A DNA stretch of 7,216 nt from positions 1 through 7,216 of the forward strand of contig CAKTVG010000046.1 of assembly GCA_934622035.1 (NCBI GenBank). Reading direction: 5' to 3'. Source of the DNA: an uncultured Oscillospiraceae bacterium (GTDB lineage Bacteria; Bacillota; Clostridia; Oscillospirales; Oscillospiraceae). How positions within the stretch are numbered: position 1 is the stretch's first letter; every line of letters starts with the position of its first letter. Below, piece by piece: positions 4,771-7,216 of the stretch. A program made the position numbers and the translations under genes. The notes under the pieces were generated by a model. The model did not search any database, had not been told where the DNA came from, and worked only from the letters and a program-made list of their open reading frames with translations.

Positions 4771-5531
4771 TGGGGTACCGAAAGCAACCCTTTGGATATA
4801 GAATGCAGTTGGGCGAGATCGTCATAGACGAAGCCGAAGCGCTACTGGTACAGGAGATATTCAACCGTTACACTGCGGGAGAATCCTTGGGGAAGCTCAC
4901 AGAGGCGCTTCGCCAGCAGGATGTCCCATACGACGAGGGCCGAATTTGGAATAAAAACATGGTCGCACGCATCTTGGCAGATCAGCGGTACACTGGGATA
5001 GAGGCATATCCGAAGATCATTGAGCCGGACCAGCTTTCGAGCGCAAATAAAAAACGAGCTGAAAAATCGTGTCCGCCGAGAAAAACCGAAGCGCAAAGAG
5101 TTCTGCGGAGGCTTTGCGGGGAATCACCGCCTGAATGGGTGGAGAGGGAAGTGGCGGAACTGCTGAATACCCTGATGCGCAATCCGAACCGAATCTGCGC
5201 GACCGCTCGGCCCCACACCGCAGATTCCAAAACGCAGAAAAAGTTGGAGGAAGCGCTGCGGCAGCAGCCCGTCGATGAGGAATATGCACGAACGCTGGTT
5301 TTCCAACTGGCGATGGAGCAATATGCCGACATGGGAAATCAGGAATATGAAACCGAACGACTCCGCCGGTTGTTCGACGGCTTTCAATGCTCTCCGCAAC
5401 CGGATGCTGCGTTATTAAAAAGCGCTGTTTCGGCAGTGGTTGTGACCGCAGAGAGCGTAAAACTGCGGCTGAAAAACGGACAGATCATAGAAAGAAGTGA
5501 CCAGCAATGCAAGTCAATGTGCCAAAAGTAA
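4770..5531 (+). CDS. Recombinase-domain protein without catalytic domain (second of three)
   Basis: 253 residues from the ATG at 4770, which overlaps the previous stop as TGATG; a GTG at 4767 would add one residue. The ribosome site is modest (AGAGGA). The protein begins directly in the DNA-binding 'Recombinase' domain: K-Q-P-F-G-Y-R-M, E-A-L-L-V-Q-E-I-F-N-R-Y, L-T-E-A-L-R-Q-Q-D-V-P-Y, W-N-K-N-M-V-A-R-I-L, Q-R-Y-T-G. The ~150-residue resolvase domain with serine and arginines is absent, and no zinc ribbon follows, only two isolated cysteines. The C-terminal half is helical and charged. The frame is intact and tightly fitted between both neighbours, so this looks like a functional stand-alone protein rather than a decayed gene. 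From memory, similar domain-only proteins occur between two full recombinases in other clostridial elements. It may bind att DNA and set partner choice or direction; this is inference. Confidence 0.88.
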   Translation: MGYRKQPFGYRMQLGEIVIDEAEALLVQEIFNRYTAGESLGKLTEALRQQDVPYDEGRIWNKNMVARILADQRYTGIEAYPKIIEPDQLSSANKKRAEKSCPPRKTEAQRVLRRLCGESPPEWVEREVAELLNTLMRNPNRICATARPHTADSKTQKKLEEALRQQPVDEEYARTLVFQLAMEQYADMGNQEYETERLRRLFDGFQCSPQPDAALLKSAVSAVVVTAESVKLRLKNGQIIERSDQQCKSMCQK

Positions 5532-7126
5532 TCAAAATCCCTGCGAAGCCGGAAGCAGACCGTCGTGCAGAGGCGCGCAGGCAGCTCCGCGTGGCAGCCT
5601 ATTGCCGCGTTTCTACCAGAGAAGAAGATCAGGCAAACAGCTATGAGGTACAGAAAGAATACTACACGGATAAGATCATGTCCAATATGGCATGGACGAT
5701 GGCCGGGATTTTTGCCGACAAGGGAATCTCCGGAACGTCGGCGAAAAAGCGCGAAGAATTTATGCGGATGATCCGCCACTGCCGCCAAAAGAAAATTGAT
5801 GTAATCCTGACAAAATCCGTCTCCCGCTTTTCGCGCAACACGGTGGACTGCCTTTATTATATCCGAGCACTAAAAGCGCTTGGAATTGCCGTGATTTTTG
5901 AAAAGGAAAACATCAACTCTCTGGAGGAGGATAGCGAGCTGCGCATTACGCTCTCCGGCGCCTTCGCTCAATCCGAAAGTGAATCCATCTCTGCCAATGT
6001 CACGTGGGGCATACGCCGTGCGATGGAGGCAGGAAAGGCGGTTATCCAGTATCAGAAGCTGTACGGTTATCGCAAAGGTGCGGATGGCAAACCGGAGATC
6101 ATTCCGGAGCAGGCAAAGGTTGTCCGATGGCTCTATGATCGCTACCTCGCTGGTGCTACGCCGCGGATGCTGAAAAGAGAGCTGGAGGCGCTGAAAGAAC
6201 AGAATCCCGGTGTGGCAGAGATCTGCAGCGCAGCCCGCATCAACGGAATATTACAGAACGAGAAGTATTGCGGCGATGTCTTGATGCAGAAAACATTTCG
6301 CCAGGACTTTATCAGCCGCAAGATGATTAAAAACACCGGACAGCTTCCAATGTATCTGATTGAGAACCATCACGAAGGGATTGTCAGCCGTGAAAAGTTC
6401 CATGCGGTACAGGCAGAGCTTGCACGCCGTAAGGCGGGAAAAAGTCCGTCAAAACGTGCAGCTACCGGCCGATCATGTTATGCCAGTAAGTACGCGCTTT
6501 CAGAGCGGTTGGTTTGCGGCGAATGCGGAACCTTATACCGCCGCTGCACATGGGTGCGCGACGAGGGCAACCGCGCTGTTTGGCGCTGTGTCAGCCGATT
6601 GGACTATGGCAAGAAATACTGCCACAATTCACCGACTTTGGAGGAAGCGCCGCTCCAACGGGCGATTCTTGCAGCACTGAATGCTGCCATGGCAGATAAA
6701 GACTGTCTGGTTCAGCAAATTACAGACGTTATGAAAGCGGAGCTTCTTCCGGTTTCCGGCGGCAATGTGAGCCTTGGAGGCATCGAACGCAGGTTGAATA
6801 CGTTAGAGCAGCAGTTCCAAGAGTTGCTGGAAAAAGCAGCAGCCGATCCAAGTGCCTACGAAAGCCAGTTTAAGGAAATTTTGGACGAGCAGACCCGCCT
6901 GAAGAAAAAACGCTCGGCCATTCTTGCAGACAACAAAGAGCAGGACGAAGTCAACCGACGACTCAAAACTGCCGCGGAGGTTTTGAAGGACGCCTCGCCA
7001 TATATCACTGAGTGGAACGAAGGCCTTATCCGCCAGTTAGTGACGCAGGTAAAGGTCCTCTCCAAGAAGGAAATTTTGGTGACAATAAAAGGCGGCATAG
7101 AGGTGCGGGAGAGAATTATTGGGTAG
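5507..7126 (+). CDS. Large serine recombinase (third of three), full length
   Basis: 539 residues. The ATG at 5507 lies inside the previous gene (25-nt overlap), with a weak site (AAAGAAG) upstream; translational coupling is likely. The start gives the expected ~30-residue lead into the catalytic domain: L-R-V-A-A-Y-C-R-V-S with nucleophile Ser36 and Arg34; D-K-G-I-S-G-T (71-77); S-V-S-R-F-S-R-N-T with Arg107 and Arg110; and F-A-Q-S-E-S-E-S-I-S. The Recombinase domain covers about 185-305 (L-Y-G-Y-R-K ... W-L-Y-D-R-Y-L ... I-L-Q-N-E-K-Y-C-G-D). A canonical zinc ribbon follows (Cys337-x-x-Cys340, Cys361, Cys372), then a coiled-coil stretch about 425-490. It is a paralogue of the first recombinase, clearly diverged from it. 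With two active recombinases of this type, the reaction may need both, as with CcrA/CcrB of staphylococcal cassettes, though that comparison is by analogy. Confidence 0.96.
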   Translation: MQVNVPKVIKIPAKPEADRRAEARRQLRVAAYCRVSTREEDQANSYEVQKEYYTDKIMSNMAWTMAGIFADKGISGTSAKKREEFMRMIRHCRQKKIDVILTKSVSRFSRNTVDCLYYIRALKALGIAVIFEKENINSLEEDSELRITLSGAFAQSESESISANVTWGIRRAMEAGKAVIQYQKLYGYRKGADGKPEIIPEQAKVVRWLYDRYLAGATPRMLKRELEALKEQNPGVAEICSAARINGILQNEKYCGDVLMQKTFRQDFISRKMIKNTGQLPMYLIENHHEGIVSREKFHAVQAELARRKAGKSPSKRAATGRSCYASKYALSERLVCGECGTLYRRCTWVRDEGNRAVWRCVSRLDYGKKYCHNSPTLEEAPLQRAILAALNAAMADKDCLVQQITDVMKAELLPVSGGNVSLGGIERRLNTLEQQFQELLEKAAADPSAYESQFKEILDEQTRLKKKRSAILADNKEQDEVNRRLKTAAEVLKDASPYITEWNEGLIRQLVTQVKVLSKKEILVTIKGGIEVRERIIG

Positions 7127-7216
7127 GCAGAACAAATATATTCGCATCTGCATGGTTGAAACAATAATAGACGATAATTAGATGAATGCACAACAGTTTA
7201 TCGAAGATATTGACCT
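7127..7216 (+). other. Tail without a supported gene
   Basis: AT-rich sequence after the third recombinase. An ATG at 7182 is open to the window end (11 complete codons, M-N-A-Q-Q-F-I-E-D-I-D) but has no ribosome site and is too short to judge. An ATG at 7152 opens a nine-codon frame ending at TAG. No terminator hairpin is visible after the recombinase stop. Confidence 0.4.

Larger units (their letters stand above)
1342..7216 (+). mobile_element. Integrative element with a serine recombinase trio (boundaries uncertain)
   Basis: From the sigma-like regulator through the three recombinases, all genes are typical of mobile elements, lie on one strand and have lower GC than the kdgK-nagB host genes. 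No conjugation, capsid or transposase gene is in view. The left edge is placed at the start of the hairpin region for convenience; the true end lies somewhere in 1112-1610. The right edge is outside the window or in its last 90 bases. No terminal repeats or att core could be identified. Confidence 0.6.

Noticed and set aside
4767..5531. Middle recombinase as a frameshifted pseudogene of its neighbour
   Set aside because: Start and stop are neatly coupled to both neighbours, the frame is intact, and no catalytic-domain remnant exists in another frame upstream, since that space is coding for the first recombinase.
7182..7216. Start of a further gene
   Set aside because: Only 11 codons are visible and no ribosome site precedes the ATG; it is mentioned only as a possibility.
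1..7216. CRISPR array or tRNA gene
   Set aside because: No regularly spaced repeats and no cloverleaf with a TTC-loop motif were found on either strand by eye.

Overview
The window reads as a piece of a gut-type Clostridia (Firmicutes) chromosome, probably Oscillospiraceae/Ruminococcaceae-like. It carries the end of a host sugar-catabolism operon followed by the recombination module of an integrative element. This placement rests on strong AGGAGG-type ribosome sites, the MazF type (close to Bacillus EndoA), and gene families (small sigma-like regulator, SHOCT-like protein, chains of large serine recombinases) that I know from clostridial mobile elements. No species call is possible from sequence alone.

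Host part (1-1111): the last third of a PfkB-family sugar kinase (best guess KdgK, 2-keto-3-deoxygluconate kinase) is followed 22 nt later by a complete glucosamine-6-phosphate deaminase (nagB). Together they would feed uronate-derived KDG and amino-sugar phosphate into central metabolism, as expected for use of glycosaminoglycan-like or mucin sugars.

Junction and leader (1112-1610): no gene. The first ~230 bases are plain and AT-richer. From a perfect TATAAT at 1342-1347 onward there is a chain of strong hairpins (1357-1389, 1387-1447, 1474-1513, 1566-1595) ahead of the next gene. The element boundary most likely lies in this stretch, but I cannot place an att site.

Element part (1611-7126, perhaps beyond): a 155-aa protein with a sigma-70 region-4-like helix-turn-helix; a 463-base gene-free stretch holding a candidate large structured RNA (about 2114-2454), followed by a further hairpin at 2478-2516; an orphan MazF/PemK toxin; a 75-aa SHOCT-like small protein overlapping mazF by 4 nt; then three overlapping serine-recombinase-type genes. 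The first and third recombinases have the full catalytic serine domain. The middle one has only the DNA-binding 'Recombinase' domain and no catalytic serine. All genes are on the + strand and closely packed, which suggests one or two transcripts: regulator first, then RNA/toxin/accessory protein/recombinases.

The most interesting points are the candidate ~340-nt RNA, whose ends can pair in a long helix with all wobble pairs valid only for a + strand transcript and which is flanked by 11-bp direct repeats; the MazF gene without a recognisable MazE; and the recombinase trio with a catalytically empty middle member. The last 90 bases hold no supported gene.
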